A DNA stretch of 64,000 nt from Phytoseiulus persimilis (GCA_037576195.1 CM075104.1:16942211-17006210); one strand, 5' to 3'; shown: positions 11,735-23,171, counted from the stretch's first letter. Notes: generated by a model from the sequence alone, not told the origin. Numbers and translations are program-made.

Positions 11735-12406
11735 TTATGGTAGGCCTCCTTTCAAAGCATCACCCCAGCCTATGAAATATAAATCATGAAAAGCCTCATG
11801 CTCGCGCTGGCTTGCCTGATCGTAAATCCGAGGTACTTGTCGAGGCGGTGATGAATCAACCGGCTCGTTGTGTACCTCCATCGCTGGCTCCTCTGCTCGT
11901 GGGAGGGTCTCAGGAGCGGGCTCTGGTCTCCGCTGCGCCATGAGCCCCTCTTCGGGTCCATTGCGAGGTACTTCTCGCAGCTTCTTGGCGCTTTTCGGTG
12001 CCTTTCGCTTAGGCTGATGTTTCTGAATGCTCAACTCGAGCGCTTTCAGGGCCTTCCCTGAGATTCGGACTGCGACTTGTTTCCTGCCAGCCACCATTCT
12101 GAGACGATAGTTTTGGAGTCGGAGACCTGATTCTTCGAGACACAGATTGAATGTGCACCGATCGCGTCCGGGCCTGTATTTAAGGCGATTCAGTGCGCCT
12201 CTCTCTTGAGTATCGGCATGCGAGGGACCATGAGAACCGATCTTCCGGACGAGGCATGTTCGCGGGGTTCTGTAGAATCTGAGGGTTGAAGTGAGGTTGG
12301 AGCGCACATTCCGAGAACCCGCAAAGAATACAAAGGTGGTCGCAGCTCCACGGCTTCGAACCCACTCGGCACGCCGCTTCTTACGGTTGCAAAGCACCGG
12401 CCTCAA
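11735..12406 (-). CDS. Conserved hypothetical protein, C copy
   Basis: The open frame shares about 190 C-terminal residues with the C' copy at 49,000-49,571; the first 30 or so residues differ and may not be coding. The shared part has a compact N-terminal segment (CTFNLCLEESGLRLQNYRLR, then VAVRISGKALKALELSI), a basic linker (KHQPKRKAPK), a Pro/Glu-rich disordered stretch and an aromatic C-terminus (HDLYFIGWGDAL). On the minus strand an AATAAA signal lies 16 bases past the TAA stop (11,714-11,719), as in the C' copy, which supports a genuine 3' gene end. No family was recognised. Upstream exons probably exist but were not resolved. Confidence 0.55.
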   Translation of the reverse strand: MRPVLCNRKKRRAEWVRSRGAATTFVFFAGSRNVRSNLTSTLRFYRTPRTCLVRKIGSHGPSHADTQERGALNRLKYRPGRDRCTFNLCLEESGLRLQNYRLRMVAGRKQVAVRISGKALKALELSIQKHQPKRKAPKSAKKLREVPRNGPEEGLMAQRRPEPAPETLPRAEEPAMEVHNEPVDSSPPRQVPRIYDQASQREHEAFHDLYFIGWGDALKGGLP

Positions 12407-12491
12407 CCTTTCTGCTACTTTGACCGCTTGTGTTCAACCCATTCCAGAATTGGGGCGTCTCTCGACGGGAGATCAGAATCAAGCAGTCGAA

Positions 12492-12527
12492 GAACTTGGG
12501 GTTCCATAATTATGGAACCCCAAGTTC
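12492..12527. repeat. 36-bp perfect palindrome
   Basis: The sequence is its own reverse complement for 36 bases, with the centre at AATT and arms GAACTTGGGGTTCC. In C' (48,860-48,895) only one half is present, so the second half arose by a local inverted copy in C (or was lost in C'). Confidence 0.95.
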
Positions 12528-12544
12528 GAAACCTCCTCGAAACC

Positions 12545-12574
12545 CTCCGAAACCTAATATAATAGGTTTCGGAG
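12545..12574. repeat. 30-bp hairpin beside the palindrome
   Basis: A 12-bp perfect stem, CTCCGAAACCTA with TAGGTTTCGGAG, encloses a 6-base AT loop. It lies 18 bases past the 36-bp palindrome. In C' only one arm is recognisable. Confidence 0.9.
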
Positions 12575-12838
12575 TGGGAACGTTCACCCAGAAACAAGAT
12601 GTAGCTGTTTGGTGATTCGCCATTCAACGAAAGAAATCTAATGAAAATTGCGACCAAGTTCGGTCCTCAAACTCTGCGGATGTCAGACTCTTCAGCTTCT
12701 AGTTCCCTCCATGAGCGCTTTGTTCTTTTCCTTCGGGAGAGCGACGTAGGGGAGCTGTTGACGCCTCGGAGGCTACATGAACACCGCAACTGGAAGTTAG
12801 GAGACAGGGAACAGAATAGAATCGCCGATCCCACTGGA

Positions 12839-12991
12839 TTAGGCGTGGCATCTGGTAGTTGAGTTGCCAATAACTCCGGAGCCGTTCTCCGCATCATTCT
12901 TCTCCGTTCCTCCAGCGGTACGTTTCATTGCCACGACAGTCAGGGGCGAATCCAGTTCTTCGGGATCTCTGAGCCAGCTCTTAGCCTCCAT
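12839..12991 (-). CDS. Conserved 50-codon frame, C copy
   Basis: An ATG-to-stop frame (starting MEAKSWLRDPEELDSP) is also open in C' at 48,440-48,592, with only two residue differences. It lies upstream of, and on the same strand as, the hypothetical gene at 11,735-12,406, so it could be a 5' exon or upstream ORF of that gene. Another frame overlapping it (12,667-12,897) is also conserved between C and C', so conservation does not decide which frame is coding. Confidence 0.3.
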   Translation of the reverse strand: MEAKSWLRDPEELDSPLTVVAMKRTAGGTEKNDAENGSGVIGNSTTRCHA

Positions 12992-13898
12992 TGTTCTCTC
13001 CCGTGGCCTGAATTCCTACTTCACCTTAGTCGTGGGAAATGGATGGAGAATGGTGGGAATCTGTGCCCCAATCTCGTATCTGAGAGAGGAGTTTGCTGCA
13101 TCTGTCAATCCAGGATTCGGGAGACTTCAGGGAATCGGATCGTGTTTCCTTGACTGGTTGGCAAGCTTCATGATGGTTCTCAAATCGTTTTGAAATAGGC
13201 GACTGACTGAAGGGGAGAAGGTAGATACCATGAGGATCAGTCTGGAACCGAGCTCCCTTGCGCCCAGCCTCTAAAGAGCCACCTGACAGTCTATGGAGCG
13301 ACGCATGATGCGCACGGAGTCCAACTGACACAGCGAAGGAGTTAGCTTCTATGCAGTGGCAATGCCTGGATCTCCCGTGAGGGGAATTTCGTTCCGTCTG
13401 CCTACATTTCAGGCATTCTGCGACACCCTCAACAAACCTTTCCCCCATCTTCTCTGAAACAATTTAAAGCATCGATTCATTCATGGAGTCTCGTGGAAAC
13501 AGTGACCTTCATGGACGTCAAGTAGAGTCCATTATCTTTTCATCGAACACGATTCGTGCCTACATGGTTATTTCGTGACACTATTCTAAAAGCAGAATCC
13601 AGCTTTCTTGGATCCGAGGCCAGTAACTCGATGATTCCGTCCGGATCGACAGCTATCCTGAGGTGCATGCTCATTGAGGTCGGCCCATTGGACCTGCATT
13701 CAATCATGGCTGATGTCGAGTGTGTTTTCAACGCTCGTGAATTGCTCAACGGTTGCTGTGCAGAGGAAATCGTCCTGGATACCGCGTCAGGAACCCGCGG
13801 GAGCTTTCCGTTGCTCATTCAATTCTAGTTCTTTCCAAATGTAACTGAGTATATGCAAGAGAAAGAGGAGGAGGAGAGACAATTGGAAGAGGAATCGA

Positions 13899-13975
13899 GA
13901 CAACGTTCGCCGATGCTCCTGATAGGGTTCCATCACCTCCGAAACGAACCCTCAAGTCGAGGGCAAGGACAAGTG
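13899..13975 (-). pseudogene. P-type transporter fragment (GASANVV motif)
   Basis: The minus-strand frame reads LALDLRVRFGGDGTLSGAS followed by ANVV. This matches the highly conserved GGNGTLIGASANVV-type signature of P-protein/ArsB-like transporters, with Asp for Asn. Downstream residues do not continue the family. The piece is in C but not in C', and it is separated from all other pieces of the family in the window. Confidence 0.65.
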
Positions 13976-14588
13976 AATATGAGAGAGAGATATTAGAGTG
14001 GGCTGAGGGAAGTTGGAGATGAGACACTCTTCTGTAAGACTGGACTCGGAACATCATCGAATATGATGATGGTGATCATACCGATGAGCATGATAGGAGG
14101 TGACGATTTTGGGCTGAAATATTTTGCGTTACGACTCGGTGGGCCGAACAATGAGAGTTCCATGATAGACTTTTTCGCCATTCCGACAACGCACACATAT
14201 TCGACACAACACGTTCAGTTGTACGCTTTTGCACCTAAGCTGTAAACTTTTCCGAGGCTCAAGTGGCTAAGTATCGCAAGGAGGGTACCATAGCTTGCGT
14301 TGTTTCGAGAAACTCCTCGACTAGGCTCTAGATCGGGTCGAAACACTATCAAGTACGTCACGGAGAAGTCATTCCGCTCACTTTATAAGGAATATCGGAT
14401 GTATATTTATTGAATGTTGTTCTCATTTATCCAAGCATCGACGAGCAGCCCGGAAGATGACACCCAAATGATCCGGCTGCGTGAAGGTATCCGTTGTTTG
14501 ACACGAGAAGTTCGGTGTATTGAACACATGAAGCGCGCTTCGTAGTTTGAAAGCATCAGCGGCTAGAGATTATATTGGCGCTACGAGA

Positions 14589-17497
14589 TTATCGAGGTTT
14601 TACGGTGAGCGTTCTCTTGGGAACCATCTTCAGTTCTGCTAAAGTTTTCGCGTGACTGTTCTCGGTGACCTCCTTCTTGATACAGAAAACAGTTGGCACG
14701 ACGATTTTGAACTTGTCTGAAGGGAACCCTTTGTGAGCTAGATAGTTGATGACACATTGAAACTGATTGGTCGCAACGAATCTCCGGGTGTAGCTCTTGT
14801 GGGAACCGGCGAACTTGAAGCTCAGGACAGTTACGTCCCCGGAGTCCTCTGGCGGTTCCGGCGCTATGTCGATCTTGGCGAAGTTATCCTTGTTCTCTTC
14901 TCCCGTCGGGACGATATCTGGAAGGATCCCTTGCACATCGCCCGCCATCAACGCTGTGGGTTCGGGCGCAGCGACGTGCTCCGGGGGTCCCGCTGGAGGC
15001 TCTGGGGGAGCCCTGATCTGCGGGGGTTCGGAAGGGAGCGGGGGATCGGCACCTCTGGAATTCGCATCGAAAGTTGACACGCTGAGCTCGGCTGTTTTCT
15101 CGACACGGGTTCGTCGACTCTTCCTAACCGAACTCCGCGAACGCAGGAGCGAAACCGATTCCTGGGGTTCTTCATCCGCGTAATTCCTCGGGGATGCGAG
15201 CGAGCGGTTCACTTTCGAAATTGGTTTCTTGCTGCGGTTTTTTAGCGACGTCAAATCAAGATCACCGCCTTCTGTTGGGTCGGGACCTCTGATTTGTTTT
15301 CGAGGGATGGTATGGTTACCCATGGTTTCGGCCGACCTGAGGACGACAGCTCCGCCACGTCGAATCGGCTTCTCCTGGACATTTGTGACGCTTTTCTTTG
15401 TAACTTCCGGCGACACGTTCGAGCTTTCCATGAATCGCGCGGCTCTGTATTTGTTATTAGGCGATGACGACAGAGACCCATCCTCCCCCCGTTTGGATTT
15501 CGATTTCAATGCTTGATTCCGGCACGTCGGCCTGCCCATCCTGATCAGCTCGTTCAGGATCTGCTGCTGATCGGATTCGGAATTGGGACCGAAGTCTTCA
15601 CTGACCGATTTGGTCTGGTTTTTACTGCGCTTCGCTCCCGAGCGGGATTCTCCTTTCTTCTTCGGTCGTCCCTTATTGATGATGTCTTCCAGGATCTCGC
15701 AATCTACAGAGACTGAAGGCGAGGGCACCGGTTTCCTGTCCAGGTCGGGCATGCATCTGTCGTGGCTGTCTCCCACAGGAAGGATACCCTGAAGTTTCCG
15801 GGGCCGGGGTCTCGGTTTCAAATGAGCGAACGATGATTCAGACCTTTGATCTTCCGCACCGAATGAGTCTCTTTTGTGCTGCAATCGAGTGCGACCGTTG
15901 TCTGCTGTGTTTCCTTGTGGTTCACAGAGGTCGAGAGGAGTCGGCGCAGTACTGCAGCCTTGGAGCGGCGTTTTCGATGTTCTCGAGCGCGGTTTAGGAA
16001 CCGGACGTTGGGAATCACTTTTGGAACAGATATTGCTCAAATCTGAGTAACTGGTGGCCGCCGATAAAATTGCGGGGGTGTCCTCGGTTCTGTAGTTGTG
16101 GAGAGAGTCCTCCTGGGTGTACTCGTCGCCCATAAGCGATTCCGTGGCAGCATGGGAACCCATCGGTCTGAATTCGAACCTGGGACGCATTCGATCCAGG
16201 AATGTGGGTGTACCATCGTGGTCGACTTCGTCTAGTGCGATTGCACTGCGGTGTGGGATACTTCGAGAGCTCTGAAGAGGGTATGCGTATTCGAAGGGAT
16301 GGGCAACGTCGGAGGGGTCCTCGTTCGTATACGTTGGACGCTTATCTTTCGGTGAAGGAGGCATCGTCTGACTGGGCGAATCTGGCAAGTCCGAGGGAGA
16401 TATTAGCCCAGAAGGTTGACAGCTGAATTCGGACACCAAGGACTGAGTATCATATCGAGAATTCCAATTCATGCAGAAGCTGTCCATCGAAGTGGGCGAT
16501 CCACTCCTTGACCAGTTCCGTGGAGTCGCATTCGCGGTGGCAGTCTGACTCGCTAGAGTGATTTCCTCCTGCTCATAAATTGTTCCAGGACGGCAGCCAT
16601 CGTCTCCCGTGAGGTCGCCGACAGACGATGCTCGGCTGATGAACCTTGGTGTGCCTTCAGTGCAGTAGACCCGAGGCATGTCGTCATCTTGACCCGTTTC
16701 GGCTTCTGAGGAGACGTCTTTCGGATCTGGTTCTCCAAGCACCTGCCGAGAGATTCGAAACTGAGATTAGAGGAGTGATTCCTCATTGAAGTGCTCTCAC
16801 TTGCTTCATTGAGATTGTTCACCTACAAGACCCATGACTACCATCTAGACTAGTGTTCTCTCTAAATGGAGGACAACTCCCTTGGAAAATGAGGAAAAAA
16901 AACGCGGATTTCGTTCTACCATGAGGAACAATTATTACATGGTACTCTCTCTGTATCGGCCCGCCCATCAATCAGGAAGAATATGTCATGTTCGACTGGC
17001 TGCTCTGGGAGATTACTCCACGCTCCGAAGATCTAAGAAGAGGACTCGAGACAGATCTTCTATTGAGATGGCTCAAACGAGCTCCTGGATCGAGAGCAGG
17101 TTCGACCACTTCTTCAACTTTCTGAGGATTCTGGTGGACTCCCCATTACTTCCTATCCTTCGATTTCGTTGCTCACCTCATAGTTTGTGCGACTGAAGTC
17201 GAAGGGTTGCTCCTCTTTCGGCTCAGTATCAACTTCGGCTGGCAGCAGGTATGAGCCACCCGAGATGTTGATTGGAAGCGTGGGCCCCATGTTCCCGTCC
17301 AGGAGAGATCCGACACACTGACCTCCGATGCTGTGTCTCACACAAAATCTTTCAAATACAACGTTTTCCGATCGCACGATACTCCCTCGAACACTGTCGC
17401 CTTCTTCGAGTAGACCGGCGCACGATGCACGCGAAGTGAGCTTCAGATGGATTTCTTTAGATCGGAGAATATCGGATCCGTTGCCCGTCCAAGAGAA
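14589..17497 (-). CDS. UBX-domain protein, C copy (two visible exons)
   Basis: The exons on the minus strand are 17,497-17,177 and 16,742-14,589. The intron (17,176-16,743) starts GTGAGC and ends CGGCAG, and both exons are in phase 0, giving NYE|VLGEPDPK. The first exon follows an AG acceptor (tgctag), so earlier exons and the start codon are missing from this model. Spliced length is about 824 residues. The central 550 residues are Ser/Arg/Pro/Glu-rich, disordered in appearance and with RSRSSVRKSRR-type patches. The last 82 residues form a UBX-like domain (YTRRFVATNQFQCVINYLAH, KGFPSDKFK) closest in feel to FAF1. UBX domains usually bind the p97/VCP ATPase through an FPR loop, but here that loop reads VFCIKKEV, so canonical binding is doubtful. 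AATAAA lies about 180 bases past the stop (14,406-14,411, complement). Confidence 0.8.
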
Positions 17498-17596
17498 CTA
17501 GCAGCACCGCATTTGAGGTTCGCTGCGAATGAACCACCATTTCAATGACTTCAAGGAGCTCTTTACTGACGCCGCCCTACTTTCGCATCGAAGGCT

Positions 17597-17690
17597 GATT
17601 GGCGGAGTGTTCGGTGCGAGGGCGCGTTGCTATGGTGGCGCGCTGGGTCGCGTGGGAGGTCTCAGGTTCGAATCCAGCCCCGGAATGAGT
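17597..17690 (+). repeat. tRNA-derived SINE-like promoter, C copy
   Basis: An A-box-like TGGCGGAGTG at 17,600-17,609 is followed about 55 bases later by a perfect B box GGTTCGAATCC (17,665-17,675). The T-stem pairs poorly, so it is not a functional tRNA gene. It lies just upstream of the first visible exon of the UBX gene, on the opposite strand. Confidence 0.5.
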
Positions 17691-18164
17691 TCCTCGGTTG
17701 GTGGTCGGGCAAGGGGGAGCTCGGGACTGTTCCGGAGAACCAGCTGAGGGAGAAATTTTCATCCGCTTCCTTCAGTTCTGGGATGCCTTAGTCGGGTCGA
17801 TCGACCCCGATTTGGCATCCTGTTCCCTCGACCCTCAAAAACAGCCGGGCTCACTTAAATTCTTGCTCGTTGACACTTATTATTCGAAAAGAGATCCAGA
17901 TCTTCGGGACCCACTGATGTGGAGCCCCAACATCGGTTTGCAGAGTCTGGTGGGAGTGTCTCCATCCGTGCAGTTGGTGTCTGTCGAGGGCTCGCTGGTC
18001 CGCTTCGAAGCTGCAGCGGTTATCTGAAACTCCCTGCCCCGGGCAGGCTGCCTGGAATCGAACTGGATAGGACGGAGACGGCACACATCGTCGCCGTTTC
18101 GAAGATCGTGGCTGCGCCGAACGCTCTCCGGGGCATGATCGACCCGCTCGCGACGTCCTGAACT

Positions 18165-18655
18165 TTGTCGAGGCAGGGTTCATTCAGTTTCTTGGGCTTT
18201 TCCTCCTGCAACAATTTTGCGATCTTCCGGGGCTTTCCTTCCCCAAGCACGAAGGACTCCGGGCCTTCGAATTGTGAAACCGCTACGTGACCAACTCGTT
18301 TCTCTTGTCGCGGAACACTTGGTATGAACATCACATGAGCCGAATATTAGTGTAACATGTTGACAAGGGGTTTGTAATGTGGATGCTCTCGGAGAAAAGG
18401 GACAGCGCACTGACATTTCAACTTCATACTCCATTTCACTTCTTCCCGAGCAGCTCCTCACCAGGCAGCTACGGTCTTTCACGGCTCTCTCTAACTCTCT
18501 GCTCTCATCACTAGGTAACAGCGGCTTCATCCGACCGAGCCGCTTTTCTTCCAGCTGTTCGCTCGTGCAAATGAGGGAGTTCAGAAGCTCGCGAAACATG
18601 GGATATCATATATTCCTGCATCAGTTTGCTCACCTTCTGGTTCCTATGATCCTAA
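18165..18655. other. C-only segment near the outer edge of C
   Basis: The sequences flanking this roughly 490 bp segment meet near 42,490 in C'. A minus-strand frame of 139 codons and a plus-strand frame of 114 codons overlap it. Neither shows a known domain. It may be an insertion in C or a deletion in C'. Confidence 0.6.
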
Positions 18656-19378
18656 AGCTTACCCTGCTTGACCGTCGAAACTGGATATCGATGAGTACAA
18701 TTTCACGCGAGCCTCCGAGATAACCTCGGTCTCTCCGGTCATTCGGTCGACCGCAGCTCCGTTCTTTAAACACGCTACCCTACGAACATTCCGCGAACCT
18801 GGATGATTGTCGGCATCGAACCCTTCCCCCCGGTGCTCTCGGGCCACGAGGCAAAGGCTTCAGCCCAAGGCGTCAGGAATTCGACAGAAACACCCAAGCT
18901 CCAGTCGAAGTGGTCTCTCAGAGAATGGCAGCCCCCCCCCACCCTAAACCCCTCGATTATACTGGGAAGGTGGATTATATTCTGTTTTGATGGATGAAAG
19001 TATACCGCAAGGATCCAGTCTCATCAGAAACATCTCCACGAGTTCGGAAACTACGTTAATTGCATCACGAAAAACTCGCTACATTCGGATTGCCGGAAAT
19101 TCCGCCACTTACTCAGCCTTCAGACTATCGAGCATTCAGCGTGCTCGAAAAGCTCCCCGTATCTCTCGTTACCATCGTTTCAAGGGTCTCAAGCTTTGGG
19201 ATGAGCCGCGGCGTACATGACTTCTGGAGGCTTTGTAACGGTCATTCAACCGCGGTTAATGACCGCCATAATCGCAAATAATTTGTGGTTACCGAAATTT
19301 TCCGGCGTATTCGACGTTTTTTCCTTCCAGAAATGCGGAAATAAGCTCTCTTCCATGATCAAGACCATTATATTTTTG

Positions 19379-19704
19379 TGGAGGACAAGGCCTGCCCCTA
19401 AAAGGCCACAGGGAAGACGGAGATCCTTCCGAAGAACCTTCTCATAATGACGGGAACTTTGGTGCGCTGTTGAGATTCCGTATCGATGCTGGTGACTCGA
19501 TTTTGCGAGATCTTCTCAGCCATGCGAATCTCAAAGCCACTTCCACCAGTTCACGCATCCAGAACGAAGTCGTTCATTGTATCGGCAGAATCTTCAGATC
19601 GAAGATTTCTGCAGAGGTGTCGAAATCGGTTTTTTTCTCAGTTTTGGCTGACGAAACACGGGATTCGAGCAGATCGAATCAGTCTACAATTTCCCTGCGT
19701 TATG
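19379..19704 (+). mobile_element. hAT transposase, 5' part (interrupted)
   Basis: The frame reads GGQGLPLKGHREDG, then FGALLRFRIDAGDS, ILRDLLSHANLKAT and FFSVLADETRDSS. This is the typical order for the DUF4371-containing hAT transposases related to ZMYM1-like proteins; ADET includes the first catalytic Asp. The frame breaks after SLRYV, where a non-LTR element has inserted, and resumes at about 21,775. Upstream to about 19,000 degraded N-terminal sequence is likely, but no terminal inverted repeats were found. Confidence 0.85.
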
Positions 19705-21774
19705 TTGCTTCAAGGAACAAAAAGAGCTTCTGGGCGGAGAGGAGGTCGACGACAAGGAGAGATCAAACATCGTGAGTAGAGTCACAGAACCTATCATGGA
19801 GTTCGAAACTAATGCTACGGACGTAAACATTGCATTACAGAACGTAGCCAATGAGACAGCCGCAGGCCCGGATATGATAGCAGGGGAAACTATCAAAAGT
19901 CTAGGGGAGGAAGGACACATGGTCCTCGCGGAAATTTTCACAAGAATGCTCGTGGGGAAAGAAGAGATCCCCAGAAGCTGGTGCGAAGGCCGAGTGGTAA
20001 CCCTTGAGAAAAAAGACTCAGTAAGGGGGGACCTAACCACATACAGGCCAATAACAATCACAGATCTTCTATACCGTATTTTCGCCCGAGTCATCAACAA
20101 GAAAATACAGGACTGGATAGAAGAGCATGGAATCGTGGGTGAGATGCACAATGAATATAGACGAGAAAGACGAGGGGATTACTGTATATTCATGGTCACC
20201 TCCATCATAGAAATGACGAGAAAGGAGGGCAGAGGGCTAAAAGCCACATTCCTCGACTGCTCGAAAGCATACGATAGAGTAGACAGAACAAAGCTCTGGC
20301 ACATCCTAGGCGAATGCGGGATGCCCAGAAGCCTCATAGCCTTTCTTAAGCTACTCAACAGTAATAACCAGGTTGTCCTCAAGGTAGGGGACCAAGCATC
20401 GCACAAAGTGAGACTGAAGAAGGGTCTCCCACGCTCTTCGTGTTATACATTTCGAGGATAGAAAAGAAATCAGTAGAGTCGGGCAAGGGAGTCATCATCA
20501 GGACCTCGAAAAACATATCAGAGGGGCTGAAAAACAGAGCAAAAGTAATCCCGGGGATACTTTATGCCGACGATCTAATTCTAATGTCTCACACATGGAC
20601 CCAGATGGAACAGTTGCTACAGATCACCGCAGAAGTTGGTAATGAGCTGAACCTGGTATTCAACCCAAAAAAATCAGCAATCATTGACTTTAATGAGCCG
20701 GGGAGCGGCGTGAACCCCGGGCTTGAGATTTAGGGACAAGCGATCCCTAGAGCGAAGTCATACAAGTATCTTGGGATACGCTTAGACAAATGTACGCCAA
20801 ATCGCTGTGGAAGTTCAATAGGTTTGAGACGACCAAGATACAATGGAAGGCAACGTGCGTGCCCGCGTTGACATACTGCAACTCAGCCCTGGTGGCTTCA
20901 GCTGACACACGCAAGAGGATGGAAACATCCCAGCGAGAGGCAGGCAAATGGGCGCTACGACAGCCATCCTTCAACATAGCGAATGAGTTTGTTGAGGGAG
21001 AACTGGGGTGGGCTTCATACGAAAGCAGAGAAGCCAAAAGTAGAATATTGTACTTTGCCAGACTCGAACAAATGTCCAGACATAGATGGCCAAAACTGAT
21101 CCTAGAGGCAATGGAAACATGCAACATATTTAGCTTAGCATACAAGAGAATGCTACACCTCAAGAGAATGTACGAATGCGAGAACATAGAGGCTCCGAAA
21201 TCGACAGGAGGTGGTAGAAGCTGGAGATCCTTCCGCAAAGAGGTGGAAGAACAAATCAAAGCATATACGGACAAGGAATGGGAAGAAGGAATGGTGAGTA
21301 AATCCAGCCTAGAAAGATATAGGAAATACAAGAGGCAGAAAGGCACGATTGATCATATATATGACAACTCCAGAGGGAGCACGCTCATTGCCAGTGCAAG
21401 AGCGGGCTTCCTCAACACCAACTCTTTTAGAGCAAGATTCGAAGGAGGCGATGGTAAATGTGTGTTATGCGGACATCTTACAGAGTCCCTAGAACACGTG
21501 ATAATGGAGTGCAAGGAAGAACAGCGGAATGAAGCGGAGATCTACAGAAGACTAGGCCTGCATGAAGACTCAACGAGAGGAAATGTAGAGCGGAGCAAAC
21601 GGAGTCTTGAAAGATGGGAGAGAGCCACGAAATAACACATCCCACGGTCCTGCTAGATCACCGACAAACGACCCTAACCAGCAGAGTGTACTCGCCCCCG
21701 CGCACGGGGTTTCTGGCATATAACAAAGTGTATATGGGCAAGAAACGGTTAATAAACCAATCAATCAATAAAGT
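19705..21774 (+). mobile_element. Non-LTR retrotransposon nested in hAT
   Basis: This element is 5'-truncated. The RT starts in the fingers (AAGPDMIAGETIKSL) and continues with TYRPITITDLLYRIF, FLDCSKAYDRVDR and the palm YADDLILMS near 20,570. A C-terminal zinc-finger CVLCGHLTESLEHVIMEC (C-x2-C-x8-H-x4-C) lies at about 21,465-21,515, and the frame ends at 21,635. Two frame shifts are seen (near 20,430 and 20,740-20,790). The 3' tail is AATCAATCAATAAA-like. The same tail type and zinc finger occur in the elements at 27,053-29,557, 55,560-56,025 and 60,385-61,335, so they form one family group. No endonuclease is present. Confidence 0.9.
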
Positions 21775-23070
21775 CTTTGTAGAAAACTCCTCGATGTTTT
21801 GCGAAGTATCGGACCGAACGGGCGAATCCTAAATACCTTTACAGCTGAAGGTATGATATCGCGAAGATGAGAGGACAAGGGTACGACGGTTGCAGTACCA
21901 TGAGTGGAGAGTTCAAGGGAGTTGAGACTCAGATAAGATCTAGAATTCCTCACGCTCTTTACTTCCATTGCACGAGCCATTGCTTGAACCTTGCCATGGT
22001 ACACTCATCACAACATGGAACAATAAGGAATAATATGGGCACGGTCGCCAGCGTTTACTCCTCCCTTTCGAACTCTTCCCCTAGCATCGCCAGTCTCGAG
22101 AATCAAGTCAAGCTACATTTCAACGAAGAGGTTGCGCGCAGGCTCAAGCCGTTGTGTGCGACCAGATGGGTGGGCAGTCACAAGGCCTTCATTACCTTCA
22201 GGGAGATGTTCGTGCCGATCGTTGGCGCGCTCGAAGACATCAGCACAAACAGGAGAGACGCAAGTCATCGCGCTCATGAGCTCCTCACCTCAATTTGCTC
22301 GTGCGGATTTGTGGCAGCCCTTCTCGTCACAGAGAGCTTTTCGTCACTCATACTCCCCCTGTCAGTAAATCTTCAGTCCGCCGAACTCGATATATTTAGT
22401 GCACTCGATAACGTCGATAGTATGACGTCTGTTTTGCAGCAGCGAAGATAAAACGCTGGAGCAGTATTTGCCGTAATTTTCAGCCAGGTCGAATCGATTT
22501 GTTCTCAACCGGACATCGACGTCAAACTCCCTAGATTGTGCCACATTCAGAGAAACAGAGAGAACCATCCCTCGCAAACAGTTGGAGAGTTCTTCAGAGT
22601 CTCACTGTACATACCATACTTGGATGAACTCATCAACGAGATGGCTAACCTCTTCGAGGACTGTAGAGAAGAAGCTGTTAAGATTCAATATATTGTGCCG
22701 AGATTTATCGGGGATAGCGAATTCGGTGATCCCAAATATGTGACGGGATTCTATCAGAACGACCTGGGTTGTAGCTTGAGTACAATTGAGGGCGAATACA
22801 AACGTTGAAAACTGGAGTGGACGAACATCCCGGAGGAGGAGCGACCGCGAAGGGCACTGGAGACGATGAACCGCAGCTCTGAGGAGGACTATCCCAAAAT
22901 CTCGACCCTGCTCCGAATTTTCGCGACACTGCCGGTGACAACTTCGACTCCCGAACGTACTTTCAGTGTGCTGAAGATGCTGAAAACACACATACGCGTT
23001 GTGTACGTGATAAATTGAATGGTCCCCTCTCAGTTGTGGAGAGATATCACGGAATCGCAGTCGTGCCTCT
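21775..23070 (+). mobile_element. hAT transposase, 3' part
   Basis: It resumes with a KVFVENSSMF-like stretch. RGQGYDGCSTMSGEFKGV (second catalytic region), HCTSHCLNLAMVHSS and LCATRWVGSHKAFITF follow in the open frame 21,867-22,451. The C-terminal dimerisation region (LLRIFATLPVTTSTPERTFS, then VLKMLKTH) is at about 22,905-22,985 and continues after a one-base shift to about 23,065. Stops and shifts make it inactive. Confidence 0.9.
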
Positions 23071-23171
23071 TTCCCTACCGTTCCAATAGTTTTAATTGCG
23101 GTGAGCGTAGCCCAAGGCACATATGCACAAGAAAGCACGCAACGTCATACGCTGGCCCTCAGCATCTACGG

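Larger units (their letters stand above)
11130..18920 (-). repeat. Block C of second inverted duplication (C/C')
   Basis: Block C is repeated inverted at about 42,230-50,170. Shared contents in mirror order are the gene at 11,735, the conserved frames at 12,667-12,991, the UBX gene (14,589-17,497), the tRNA-like SINE (17,600) and diverged flanks out to about 18,920. It differs from C' by a 36-bp palindrome at 12,492, a P-transporter fragment at 13,899, about 490 bp at 18,165-18,655 that C' lacks, and a mariner that only C' has. Divergence is clearly larger than between A and A'. Confidence 0.93.

Noticed and set aside
13026-13448. 140-codon minus-strand frame in C
   Set aside because: Its mirror in C' is broken by frame shifts near 48,050 and 48,180, so it is not conserved as coding sequence.
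14757-15183. Open frames of 106 and 128 codons opposite the UBX gene (and their mirrors at 45,353-45,782)
   Set aside because: They are antisense shadows of a strongly supported coding exon. Their composition follows from the Pro/Ser-rich sense strand.
17597-17690. A functional tRNA gene
   Set aside because: The A and B boxes are good, but the T-stem has mismatches and no acceptor stem could be paired.
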